NCBI GenBank assembly: GCA_030549335.1
Contig: CM060191.1
Location: forward strand, 4,717,001 to 4,781,000
Direction: 5' to 3'
From: Pontederia crassipes
Taxonomy: Eukaryota > Streptophyta > Magnoliopsida > Commelinales > Pontederiaceae
Length of the DNA: 64,000 nt
Within the stretch, counting starts at the first letter, position 1, and each line of letters starts with the position of its first letter. Both the position numbers and the translations under genes were made by a program. Below are positions 45,062 to 55,344 of this stretch, piece by piece. Under the pieces are notes generated by a model. It was not told where the DNA came from, searched no databases, and saw nothing but the letters and a program-made list of their open reading frames with translations.

Positions 45062-46974
45062 TTGCTTTTGCAATATGTCATTCTATAACATGAAAACATA
45101 ATTGGTGATAAACATTTGCTTGTTAATATCGTCATCTTACTAGGCGTCTATTTATTAAGCAAATCTATGCAAAATAAGAGTCAACATGCACATAAGGTGT
45201 CTAATTATTTTCTTAATCGTCATCCAACGTAGGTGTCCTGCATTAGTATGTAAATTTCTCATTTGACCAATGACACAAATCAGACTACGCAACTTATTGT
45301 GCATGTCTGAACACTGACCATGTCTACAAAATGACATTTCCTTACTTACAGAGTTATAGAGAAAATCATGATATTCAAAATTATCTCTTTTAATTAGGGT
45401 ACCAATGAGTGTACAATTTTATCGTAGAATGTTCAATTCGTCTTTATAACAGACGACTCTTGTTATAAAGTAATAAATTTACTTGAACAATTCTTATTTA
45501 ATTTTCACATCCGGTGTGAATAATTGTCTCACCTATGTCATTTCTATAGAAAGACATTAAATTCTTCATTAATAGAAGAAATCCCTTATTACTTCTAGCT
45601 ATACATAATATTATTTCACATATAATGTCATGATGACATATTTATCTATAAAAATGGATATACACATAATGACATTTATATCATTATTTAAATGAATACT
45701 AAATCCATAAATGGATCGTCGCAAACTACATATTGCACTCAATACTTTACATTTAAGCATTCAAATAGCTTGACGTAAGTTTCATCTAATACATATGTAA
45801 ATCAATAACTAGACTTTTGACGAACAAGAGAAAAATTTCTCTATAGTCAACACACCTTTTGCGACTATTGATTTTCATCATTTTTAAATCTCTTATCATC
45901 CATATCGACTTATTTCGAATGCTTACCTTTCAGCAAAACGGATGAATTTACCAGTCCTTGACTTGATTTACTTCTTTAGACTCTAACTCTTTGCATTAAT
46001 CTATTTTCTTTATTTAGGCCGAGAGAGCCTTCATCATATATTTTAGGCTCGTGTTCATTTCATATAGAAAATAAATTCCTTTTATATAGTCCAATTCACA
46101 AATAAAGTAACAATGTGCAAATTTCTATTATCATATCAATTTACATAAGTGTCACACTTAAATACACTTTAAATAAATATAACATAATTATGTGCATGAA
46201 TATTTAATTCATATGGAAATTCAATTTAAGTGAGACATACTACACTTAGAACATATCATATAATAACATATATGAATGAATTGTTACTTAAATTCATAAT
46301 CATATATATAATGTATGACAAAATAATATGACTATTTCATGTACTAATAATATGCATAATATGACTAATATGCATAAAAAATGTCATACAATTTTCAAAA
46401 AATTTATTCTAATTTTTTTAGTAACATTACATGATCACTTGTTGTATAAAACAATTTCCACTATTCCAATTGTCATTCACCACATAATTATTCAAAAATA
46501 CAAAAATTCATAATTTAACATAATCTGATTATTTTGTATTAAAACTAACTAAGTACATATCACTCATACTTAGAATTAATTGTGACATGATAATTTATAA
46601 GAATATCAGTTACTATTAATTACACATAGTAACATGGCATAATATGCAAAATTCATATGCACAAGTACAAAATATGCATATTAAACATTCTGAAATTTCC
46701 AAAAAAATATTCATAATTTTCTAACTCAATAATGTGCATAAATTAGGAATAATCTAATTTTCTCATATATATTTATCATGGACATAATAACATAGAAAAT
46801 GCATCATAACGAAAAAATGCATACAATAATATCACAAATATATCACACATTTATCAAAAAATATTCAGAAATTTCTGAGGTCAAAAAACACATTTTTCTC
46901 ATTTTTTTCTATATTTTTCCCGAGTTTTTTCTAAATCTAGTTTTCAAAAAAAATATAACTGTTCAATTCGGCAA

Positions 46975-47285
46975 CTATCGGCCCAAATCGCGCAGCGGGC
47001 CACTAGCCCGCGCGCATCGTGCTAGCCTGCGCAGCGGGCCGATGCCCGTGCGCGCCGCGCTAGACGTCGCCGCACACCGGGCCACTGGCCCACATGCGTC
47101 GGGATGTGTAAGTGCCTCGCAGCGGGCCATGGCCCGCGCGCCGAACCACTCGACGCTGCGCAGCAGGCCAAAGCCCGCGCGCGTCGCGCTGGGTGGTACC
47201 GCGCAGCGGGTCGAGGCCCCTCCCGCGCGGCAGGCCATAGGCCTGCGCGTTCACTGTAGCGCGCTACAGTGCTGATGGCACTGTA
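46975..47285 (-). repeat. GC-rich array of imperfect hairpin units inside the LARD
   Basis: A sharply bounded 300-bp GC-rich island in an otherwise AT-rich element. GCGCAGCGGGCC blocks followed by GGCCCGCGCG-type complements recur at irregular spacing (near 46990, 47030, 47115, 47165, 47200), so each can fold back. It ends with GTAGCGCGCTACAGTG. In element orientation it lies about 200 nt after the primer site, that is in the leader. ORFs on both strands across it are compositional. Confidence 0.65.
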
Positions 47286-47486
47286 GCACCATTTTTTTAA
47301 TTTCTGAACAGTTACGTGTTTTCCTTTTTTTGAAATTTGGGAAAAAAATTAAAATGAGTGTACAATAATTCAGGGTGAATTTGTACGAAAAATGACTATA
47401 AAAAATATTTCGTTCTTTGGTTATGGTCCTATAATCAAAGACACAAAAATTACGAAGTCCAAAAAATAAATAAGAAAAGCCATATC

Positions 47487-47499
47487 GGCTCTGATACCA
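47487..47499 (-). promoter_or_regulatory. Primer-binding site of the LARD-like element (reversed)
   Basis: The plus strand reads CGGCTCTGATACCA, so the minus strand is TGGTATCAGAGCCG, complementary to initiator tRNA-Met. It lies a few bases inside the right LTR and shows the element runs on the minus strand. Confidence 0.9.
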
Positions 47500-47501
47500 A
47501 T

Positions 47502-47860
47502 TGAAGGAATTGGTACATATAATAAGAGGGGGTATTATAGGAATACCTCGCAGCGAAAGAACAGATCGCCGGAGACTTTTCTACATTATTTCGAACTCAT
47601 TGTCGGGATGTCGATCACGTACGGAAAGAAGCCATATGTTCACAATCCATATACCTTTGGACGTCGTCAGAATTCAGCAGGCTTACGACGGAGTTTGTCG
47701 GACTGCTCGTACAACCATGCTACAAGAGGCTTCTACATGCCTTTATATAGCAGCCCAATAAGAAGTTACATAAACTTCTTTAGTAGTTAATCAAACTGCT
47801 TAGTGCAGTTTTACATAACTTCGTGTGGGCCAACGGCCCATTTGGACGTAAGGTCCAACA
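47502..47860 (-). repeat. Right (5') LTR of the LARD-like element
   Basis: TGAAGGAATTGG...AAGGTCCAACA, 359 bp, direct copy of 43385-43733. It is followed by ACATT, the near-match of the ACAAT before the left LTR. Confidence 0.9.
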
Positions 47861-47925
47861 ACATTTTTTGCACTCAGCTGTGCAGATGGAGAGACGAGTA
47901 CTACAAGTTCTTCAGCACTCTCTAA
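47861..47925 (+). pseudogene. F-box pseudogene, 3' part after the LTR insertion
   Basis: Directly after the element, the frame from 47863 reads IFCTQLCRWRDEYYKFFSTL and stops at 47923-47925. With WRRFIDNN before the element it forms the Cys-containing C-terminal end expected for the same F-box family. I infer that one exon was split by the insertion. Confidence 0.5.
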
Positions 47926-49198
47926 ACATATCTTATATCTAAAAGCATTTATAATTAAATATCAAACAAATTTCTATTTGTTTCATGAAAAATAGAAATT
48001 TATAATTTCCATGCATTAAGAGCTCTCCTCCTTTCACTATTCTTTCTGTTTTTTTATATTTTTTTTATAATTAGTATCTCAATACCATATTAATTTATTA
48101 CATTATTTAATTCTTTGGTATTATCATTATCAAATATCATGTTAATTAATTGTATCATTTAATATTTTATTAATCTATTACATCATTTTTTTTTGCATTA
48201 TGACTTGGTATTCTCATCATTACATATCATATTAATTAATTATATAATTTAATAGTTACATATTCTATTCAATTATTTTTACTAGGGCATGATTCGTCAT
48301 TGTCCATCATTAAAAAGGATTATCCTCTGACGCAAATTCATGATCCCACGACAACAAGAGCATCGCTCTCTTTCTCGTCTTCGTTGGTCTCTAAACGGGA
48401 AAACAGTGACACGATTGGAGTTGCAGATGACGAGACTAGTGATGTTGCAGAGAACAGTGTGACTAGGGCATTGAGGGGCATGGTGGAACGAAAAAAAGTT
48501 AACCCCAAAATGTTCTCAAGAATAATATAGAAGCAAAAAAATTTTAAGGGAGGCAAAAATATTTTTATTTTTATTTTATATTATTCTTGCAATTATTAAA
48601 AATGAGTTCAGATGTTTGAATGAAAAAAATAAAAAAATGAATTAATTTTTATTTTATTTCTCTACCAAACAGCCCCAAGAAAATAATGTCGGCTCATTGC
48701 TTGAGGCCCACTATTAAAATATTTTATTATATTATTTCTGTAATTAAAATATTTTATTTCAGTTTTTTAAAAAAATTAAATTAAATTTAAGCTTTAAGTG
48801 TAATTAAAAAATTAAAAAAATAAAAAATCGGATCAATCGGATCGGGTCGGGTCAACTCGGGTTGGATTTTTCCAACCCGTACCCGACCCGATTGTCGGGT
48901 CGAAGCGCATCACCCATTCAAACCAAGGATCTTATTTCTTATATGTTAAACAAATTAAACTAATATGCTATGCTATAATATAATATAATATATTCTTATT
49001 AAGTAAGTAAATATATATTACCATTATAGTAAATAAATGAAACAATTATATATTTATTATAATTAAATGTTTTTAAAAAAGAAAAAATAGTATTATTTGT
49101 TTTTATATATTAAGTCTGGCCCGAGAAGGATTCACATTAGCAAAATGTTTCGGTCAATCTTTTTATTTCGAAACCCACAAAAACAGATTTTCACCAAA
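47926..49198. other. AT-rich region, no firm gene
   Basis: Contains an ORF of 76 codons at 48300-48530 with no recognisable domain, several AT-rich direct words near 48010-48280 shared loosely with 3840-3960, and a GC-rich hairpin at 48843-48890. Nothing else is supported. Confidence 0.4.
48843..48890. repeat. GC-rich inverted repeat (hairpin)
   Basis: CGGGTCGGGT..CGGGTTGGA, then a loop of T residues, then TCCAACCCG..ACCCGACCCG. The arms are almost perfectly complementary over about 20 bp, in very AT-rich surroundings. It could be a small MITE core or a chance low-copy repeat. Confidence 0.7.
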
Positions 49199-49886
49199 TT
49201 GTTCTTATATTACAATTGGGATTTGGGGGTTCATTGAAACAAAGATATGCCTAACAATGGAAAGGGTTGGAATTTTACAATACATAGAAAGTAAATGAAA
49301 TCGCTACCTATCAAACTTTATGCTAAAGTTCACACATTACGTATTCAATTCATGTAAGACTGCACAAGTTGCCAAAGTGTATAAAGGCGCAACCAATCGA
49401 ACATTTGCTAAAATCTACCTGTTCCGTGTTCATGCAGCACGCATAGTGGTGACATTGAGATGACACCATACATGAACAATGTAAGCAGCTGCTAGATCTC
49501 CGCACACAAGTGACATGAACTGGTAGACATTTGTACCTGACACCATTAAATTTGTAGACAGTTTTACTGAAATCAAGTAGATTCCTCGTTCCATTGCTCA
49601 CCCAAGAATACATAAGGTGCTACATATCTATTGATGACCTTTCTTATAAGTGAGAAAGAGCACTAATGCGCAACCATTTGGAAGGATGTGAAGAACTGGA
49701 GAAAACTTCAGTACTCCACTGGTGATATCAATTCCATGTTAATGCTCATTAACTTTCTACAATTTTACAACTCAGTTATATCAATCGCAACGTCTATAAA
49801 TGGATCAGCACTCGGTTACATTTCTTCTCATCAGACTTACAGCTGAGCACTGTATCTATCCATCCCGCCCTCAAAAATCTCTCATA
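49199..49886 (+). promoter_or_regulatory. Promoter and 5' leader of Gly/Asn/Tyr-rich gene copy 2
   Basis: Duplicate of 5180-5860, starting at TTGTTCTTATATTA. The TATA box TATAAA is at 49795-49800. A longer ORF starts at 49800 inside the TATA box, upstream of any plausible transcription start, so that start is rejected in favour of 49887. Confidence 0.7.
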
Positions 49887-50738
49887 ATGTCTACCACTGG
49901 GGCTGCTGTTCTCCTAGTCCTGTTGGGGACTCTCGCCGTGTGTCATGGTGGTGGCAATGTCTATGGCTCCGGTGAACAATATGGTGGCGGGTACAAGTCC
50001 GAGTACGGCCGTGGTGAACAACAATATGGTGGTGGCTACAAAGGAGAGGGCAACTCCTATAACGAAAGAGGATACAACGGCGGAAACAACTACGGCCGTG
50101 CGAATTATGGGGGAGAGTATGGCGTTGGAAACAAGAACGACCAAGGTAACTACGGCGAGAAGAGAGATCGTAGTCAGTACAACAACAACAACTACTACAT
50201 GGGGTCTGGGAAGACCGGGGACAATGGTGGCCAATACACGCATGGTTACGCCAACAATGGACAGTACAAGTATGGCAGTAGTGGTGAGAAAATAGGCCGT
50301 GATCAAGACAACAACAATAACTACGGCAAGAGCGGGGAGAAAGGCAAGTACAACAACGAGGGTCGTGGCTATGGAGGACAGTCCAAATACGGCGGCAATG
50401 ATGAGAAGGCAAACTATGATCAAAATTACAATAACAGCAACGGTGCCCAACGCGAGGAAAATGGCAAGAACGAGAAGGGTGGCCAATATAATGGTGGCAA
50501 TGGCAATGATCAGAACAACAAGAATAATGGTTATGACAGGAGCAGAGAGCATGGCAGCCAATCAGATGTCTATGGCAATGGGGGCCAAAACAAGGATAGC
50601 TACGGCACTGTCAATGGCGGTGATAACTATGGATACGGAAGAAAGTATGCTTATGGCGGTAATAATGGCGACGGCAAAAACAGTGGATCGGATAGCCAAA
50701 AGAGCAGCACCGTGTCCGATGATAAACAAGCTCCTTAA
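49887..50738 (+). CDS. Secreted Gly/Asn/Tyr-rich repeat protein, copy 2
   Basis: A 283-residue single-exon ORF starting MSTTGAAVLLVLLGTLAVCH. Residues 1-21 are a signal peptide. The mature protein is hydrophilic low-complexity sequence dominated by Gly, Asn, Tyr, Lys, Gln and Ser, with YGGGYK(S/G)E units and one NNGQYKYGSSGEKIGRDQ block. It ends NSGSDSQKSSTVSDDKQAP. It belongs by composition with plant secreted glycine-rich proteins (cell wall, mucilage or stress response); no catalytic motif exists. Two AATAAA signals follow (50773-50778 and 50822-50827). It keeps the ancestral-looking 3' end that copy 1 has lost, and has one rather than two copies of the 68-residue unit. Confidence 0.82.
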   Translation: MSTTGAAVLLVLLGTLAVCHGGGNVYGSGEQYGGGYKSEYGRGEQQYGGGYKGEGNSYNERGYNGGNNYGRANYGGEYGVGNKNDQGNYGEKRDRSQYNNNNYYMGSGKTGDNGGQYTHGYANNGQYKYGSSGEKIGRDQDNNNNYGKSGEKGKYNNEGRGYGGQSKYGGNDEKANYDQNYNNSNGAQREENGKNEKGGQYNGGNGNDQNNKNNGYDRSREHGSQSDVYGNGGQNKDSYGTVNGGDNYGYGRKYAYGGNNGDGKNSGSDSQKSSTVSDDKQAP

Positions 50739-50976
50739 TTAAGGCCTTTAGTATCTATCTTGTATTAATCTAAATAAAGAGCCTTCATAAGTACTGGGAT
50801 GTCCTCAACTATATTTGCCTAAATAAAAGCTTGATGCATTCTACGTAAAAAAAATTGATGGATGCAGGTGTGTGTATATAGCTAGATATGCTCGAACTAT
50901 AAATTTATTAGACTTTCTCCAATTTGACAATTAGCTAGCATCTTCCATCATATTCTAACAAGTTTTCTGCTATTCA
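50739..50976 (+). terminator. 3' UTR of copy 2 with two poly(A) signals
   Basis: AATAAA at 50773-50778 and 50822-50827. The sequence from GATGCATTCTACG to GCTATT matches the 3' region of copy 1. A CACTA terminus begins at 50977. Confidence 0.7.
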
Positions 50977-51844
50977 CTGTAAGAAAAAAATTGATTTTTA
51001 GATGGAAATAAACCGTTTGAAAGCTTCTCGTCACAAAAACTTTCTCCAAATAGTGACGCTAATTCAACGCTACTAGCGTCTAAATAGCGATATGTTAGGT
51101 CAACAAAATCGGAAGATAAGTGCCTCCCTGTCGCATTGATTTAGCGTCACATTCGTGTTACCCGAAGTTAGCACTAAAATTGGTGCCATTGCAATGCTAC
51201 TTAGACGCTATTATCACGCGCCAAGATTAGAAATTACGCGGTAAATTACGGCAAGTCGATAACGCATGACGCTAAATTAGCGTCAATAAACATGCAGCAC
51301 TAAATCGATGCAAGTTCAGGAGTCATTTTTGGCGTCCCTAACTTGCGTTGTATTGACGTCGACACTGGGCAACGCTAACTTAGCGTCAACAAACTTGTGA
51401 TGCTAAGTCGACGCAAGCTCATAAGGCGATTTTGGTGTCCACAACTTGCACTATATTGACATCGACGCAAGGCAATGCTAAGTTGACACAAGTTCAGGAG
51501 GCGATTTTGACGTTCGAGTCTTGCATTGTATTGACGTCGACAATGGGCGACGCTAACTTAGCGTCAACAGCCGAGCGACGACTGCTACTTGCGTTGTACT
51601 AGCGTCAACACAAGGCGACACTAATTTAGCATCAACAATAGGTCAACACTACGTTGACACAAAAACAAGAGGCGTCAGAAACCTACGACGCTAATGTGAA
51701 GCTAATGTGGTGCCTTTGTTAGAATTCTAATATTATACAAGTATTTATATAAGTAATGTTAATTATTATTCATATTTAGGTAATGTTAATTTGTATAACT
51801 ATATATGTTATTCGTACTCAATACAAACATATATATATTACCTA

Positions 51845-53061
51845 TTTGGATCTAAGTTTTAGTGATATATAAAATTATATTTTGATGATACAAACATCGA
51901 AATATTAAAGTTAAAATGCTGAAAAAGTTTAAAGAAAAAGGGATAACTTTATGCACTACACTTTGATTAAATAATTAACTATGATACTATTAGATTTTGG
52001 ATTAATCATAAATATCAAAATTATAGAGAATTCTGTTATCTTTCCATAGAATAAAAAATCATCTCATTTGCATAACTGTGCAAAACGTTATATTTAAAGT
52101 AGTGCAGGACGGTCGAGTTCCCGGCTGAAAAACGGGTCGACCGGTCAGGAACACAGGTCGACTGGTCCAAAATATCGGTCGACCGGTCCAGAACACAGGT
52201 CGACCGGTCAATATAGAAAATGCTCAATTTTAATCAGCAGAATGTCGAGACTGTACCGGTCGAGGTCGACCGGTCCAAAACACAGGTCGACCGAACAGTG
52301 CAGAATTCGCCAATAGTCACATTTCCATAAAAGAAAATGTACCAATTGATCGGTCCATATGTGTGATCGATCGGTCTCTCAGTCAAATGAACAGTAACGG
52401 TCAAATTTGAAGGAGAAAATTGTGGAATGATTTTTGACGACTTTCTCATTTGCAGAAGATTATAAAAGGAGTGCCAAAGAACATCCATCTAAGTATTGAA
52501 GCAAAACTTCAAGAAATCGAAAGAAGATCATTTTTCTTGAAGTTATCATTTAGAGTTTTCTTTCTTTCTCTCTTTCACTCTAGTGAGTATAGAATTGTAA
52601 AAGAGAAAAATATTTTTGTTCAGAAAAATTATAGAGAGCTCCTGTGTAAAAGAGGTTCTAAATCTTACATCTTGAGCGAGAGAAAAAGATTAGCTTCCTA
52701 GAATGAGAGGTTGCATTGCCTCTCGAAGTGGAGAAAATGTGATTGATTTAAAGGGATTTCTTCCTTGCCCCATTTGGAACAAAGGAAGGGATTAGTGGAA
52801 TCTCTGACGGTCTCAAGGTCGAGAAGTCGGAACGGGGACGTAGGTCAAAGTGTGGCCGAACCTCGTCAATAATCACCGTGTGTTTGTATTTGATTTTCTC
52901 TCTCTCTCTCTCCCTCTAATATTGAATTTATGCTCTGAATTGTAAAGGATTTAAGAATCAATTTTAACCTTCCACGACGATTTTTGTGAAATCGACGTTT
53001 TCGAATTGAACACCAATTCATCCCCCCCCCCCCCCCTCTTGGTGCCCTTTGGGATTCTACA
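51845..53061 (+). repeat. Left LTR of the gag-only element (1,217 bp)
   Basis: Begins TTTGGATCTAAG where the right LTR has TGTTGGATCTAAG, so the G of the canonical TG has been lost. Ends GATTCTACA. It carries five GGTCGACC palindromes (52135, 52177, 52199, 52264, 52284), a TATA box TATAAAAG at 52461-52468, and a poly-C tract at 53022-53036. Confidence 0.9.
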
Positions 53062-53063
53062 AT

Positions 53064-53075
53064 TGGTATCAGAGC
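53064..53075 (+). promoter_or_regulatory. tRNA-iMet primer-binding site of the gag-only element
   Basis: TGGTATCAGAGC two bases inside the left LTR, identical to that of the copia at 16965. Confidence 0.95.
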
Positions 53076-53191
53076 GAGTTGTTCTTGTTTTGATTTTTTA
53101 AATCATCTTGTTTTAAGATCTAATCATCTTTATATCTAATTTTTTTTAAGATTCAATTATCTTATTTTAATATTTAACCAACTTAAAAGCC

Positions 53192-54684
53192 ATGATATCA
53201 AGTGCACTTGTTTTCGCCGAAGGATAATCAATTAGTCGACCTCCCCTATTAGATGCATCAAATTTTCAATATTGGAAAATTAGGATTCAAGCATATATTT
53301 GTTCTATTCATATCGACATGTGGGACATAGTTGAAAAAGGTTATTATGATTATGAAAAGTTACCTACTAATTCTAAAGAAAAAGAAATTTTTTTTTCAAA
53401 ACTTGATTGGAAAGTTAAAAATATATTTTATTGTGCTTTGGATTCAACAGATTTCAATCGTATTTCTAATTGCGAAAGTGCAATCGAAATTTGAAAGAAA
53501 CTCATTACTACTTATGAAAGAACGGATAAAGTCAAAGAATCTAGATTAAATATTTTGAATCATCAATATGATTCCTTCAAGATGCATGAAAATGAATCCA
53601 TAAATGATATGATTGCTCGATTTAATGATATTTTGAATAGCTTAGCCTCATTGGACGAGCCAAGAACTAATCCCCAAAAGGTGAAAAAGATTATCAGGTC
53701 TCTCTCCTTCAAATAGCATACGAAGAGGATCGTGATTGAAGAAAAAGATCTGAACAAATTAGATTTTGATGGTCTTATTGGTTCACTTTTAACATATGAG
53801 ATCTCAATCCAAGAAGATTAAAAAGAAAAGTCCCCCAAGAAGAAAACATTGGCATTAAAGGCAAATGCAAATGAAGAAGACTCAAGTGAAGAAGAAGTGG
53901 ACGAAAAGAGACTCGTCCACTACACAAGAAAATTAGATAAGTATATCAAGTTGGTGAAGAAGAAAGAAACGAATGAGACGCCTACCCGAAGATCATACAA
54001 AAATCACAAAGAAGAGACATCTCGAAAAGGTAAAAAAAAAAGTATGGAGAGTCAAATGAAACAAGTGACTCGTCAAGCTCTTCCAGTGATGAAGCATACT
54101 TATGCCTAATGGCACACGACGATGAGGTAACTTCTAATCCTTCAAATAATGACTCATTGAGCTCTTTCAAAGAAAATCTTTTTTTAGATGTAAATAAAGA
54201 ACTTTCCTCCCTTATAAAAAGATATTACTCACTTAAAGAGGAAAATGAGAAATTACGACATGAGATTGAAAATTTAAAAGAAGAAAAGAATACATGTTCT
54301 ATGGAGAATGAAAACCTAAAAAATGAAATTGAAACTTTGAAAATTACACATACATGTGAAATTGTAAAACTAACATGTTCTTTAGAAAAAGCAAAAAAGG
54401 AAAATGATATTTTGAAAAATTCACAAAATAATGATAAAACTAATTCTTATGTAAAGAAAGATAATTCTATGAAATACTTTGGACATGAAAATTCTTATTG
54501 GAAGTCTAATCATTCATACGATAGAAAATCACATATTACATGTTTTGCATGTGGATTTTATGGCCATTATGCTTATCAATGCAAAGCAAGAAAATCTTTA
54601 AAACATAAAATGATATGGATTCCAAAAGGAACTTTGACTAACAAAATTAGACCCAAAGAATTTTGGGTACCAAAGTTTAAATGA
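53192..54684 (+). pseudogene. gag of the gag-only copia element (decayed)
   Basis: ATG at 53192 (MISSALVFAEG, then a stop). The UBN2-type region follows: LLDASNFQYWKIRIQAYICS, IDMWDIVEKGYYDYEKLP, DWKVKNIFYCALDSTDFNRI, VKESRLNILNHQYDSFKMHE, PRTNPQKVKKI, LLTYEIS. Stops interrupt it at about four places. A K/E-rich linker (53849-54060) shows where a first zinc knuckle would be expected from the related copia, but it is absent. An acidic Ser-rich part, a long coiled coil (54200-54440), one CCHC knuckle CFACGFYGHYAYQC (54541-54582) and WIPKG...FWVPKF close it at 54684. The protein would form particles; reverse transcription would have to come from another element. Confidence 0.85.
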
Positions 54685-55344
54685 TTATTTTTCAGGTGTG
54701 CCTCACATGTAAAGCAAAAGAGGAATTGGAAATGTGAAGGCACAAAGGTTATGATAAAAGTATCATCTATCTTTGATTTCACTTAAAAAGTCAAAATTAC
54801 TATTTTTTTTAAAAGAGAGAACATCTAAAATTGGTAATAGTGATAGGGGGAAGCATATTAAACTTTATTTTGTCATATCATGATATCATTGTTGTATCAA
54901 AGTTTTATGCCATATTTTGACTATATATATATATATGACCTTCATCAAATTATTTCCATTTCGACATTATAAAATAGTCATAAATTTATGGGGAGTTATT
55001 TCTTCAATACAAACTCTTTACATATTTCTAACATGAAAAAAGGGGAAAATAATATTTTTCAAAGATGGCATGATTAAGGGGGAGTTACATATATTTCCTA
55101 CATGCTTCATATACAAATTATTCTTTTTTATGAAACAAAATGGGGAGAAATATAGGAGAAATGTGATCTGAATATCACTTTATATGAAGAGTTCCTTAAT
55201 TTATACTTATGTGAATATCTATCATTGTAAGGAAAGTTGAGTGTTAGGGGGAGTAAAATTGATTTTACAACTTATGTTATAACTTTTTTGCAACTTATAT
55301 ATTTTTCATATTTATTGATTTATCTTCATCAAATAGGGGGAGAT
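54685..55344 (+). other. Non-coding 3' internal region and polypurine tract of the gag-only element
   Basis: No ORF. Several purine-rich words (GATAGGGGGAAGC at 54843, TTAAGGGGGAGTTAC at 55075, GTTAGGGGGAGTAAA at 55245) precede the final AAATAGGGGGAGAT at 55331-55344, directly before the right LTR. Multiple polypurine tracts are reported for Sireviruses. Confidence 0.7.

Larger units (their letters stand above)
43380..47865 (-). mobile_element. Coding-free LTR element (LARD-like), inserted in the F-box gene
   Basis: Element 43385-47860 (4,476 bp) flanked by ACAAT (43380-43384) and ACATT (47861-47865), a 5-bp target duplication with one change. Left LTR 43385-43733 and right LTR 47502-47860 are direct copies (349 and 359 bp), beginning TGAAGGAATTGG and ending GGTCCAACA on the plus strand. 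A reversed tRNA-Met primer site next to the right LTR and a reversed polypurine tract next to the left LTR set the orientation as minus. The 3.77-kb interior has no gag or pol motif on either strand, so the element fits the LARD definition (large LTR element with non-coding interior), mobilised by proteins from other elements. Confidence 0.85.

Noticed and set aside
46799..47275. 158-codon plus-strand ORF and two minus-strand ORFs
   Set aside because: They cross the GC-rich hairpin array of the LARD leader. Several frames are open because the composition lacks stops.
48300..48530. 76-codon ORF (MSIIKKDYPLTQ...)
   Set aside because: It has no domain, no supporting context and AT-rich flanks. 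It might be an exon remnant but cannot be supported.
49800..49886. N-terminal extension of the copy 2 protein
   Set aside because: It would start inside the TATA box, upstream of the transcription start. It is not open in copy 1, and the signal peptide begins at 49887.
49891..50561. Long antisense ORFs across secreted-protein gene copy 2
   Set aside because: Same compositional shadow as in copy 1.
53331..53549. 72-codon ORF in the gag-only element
   Set aside because: It is out of frame with the gag blocks; the true frame has stops.
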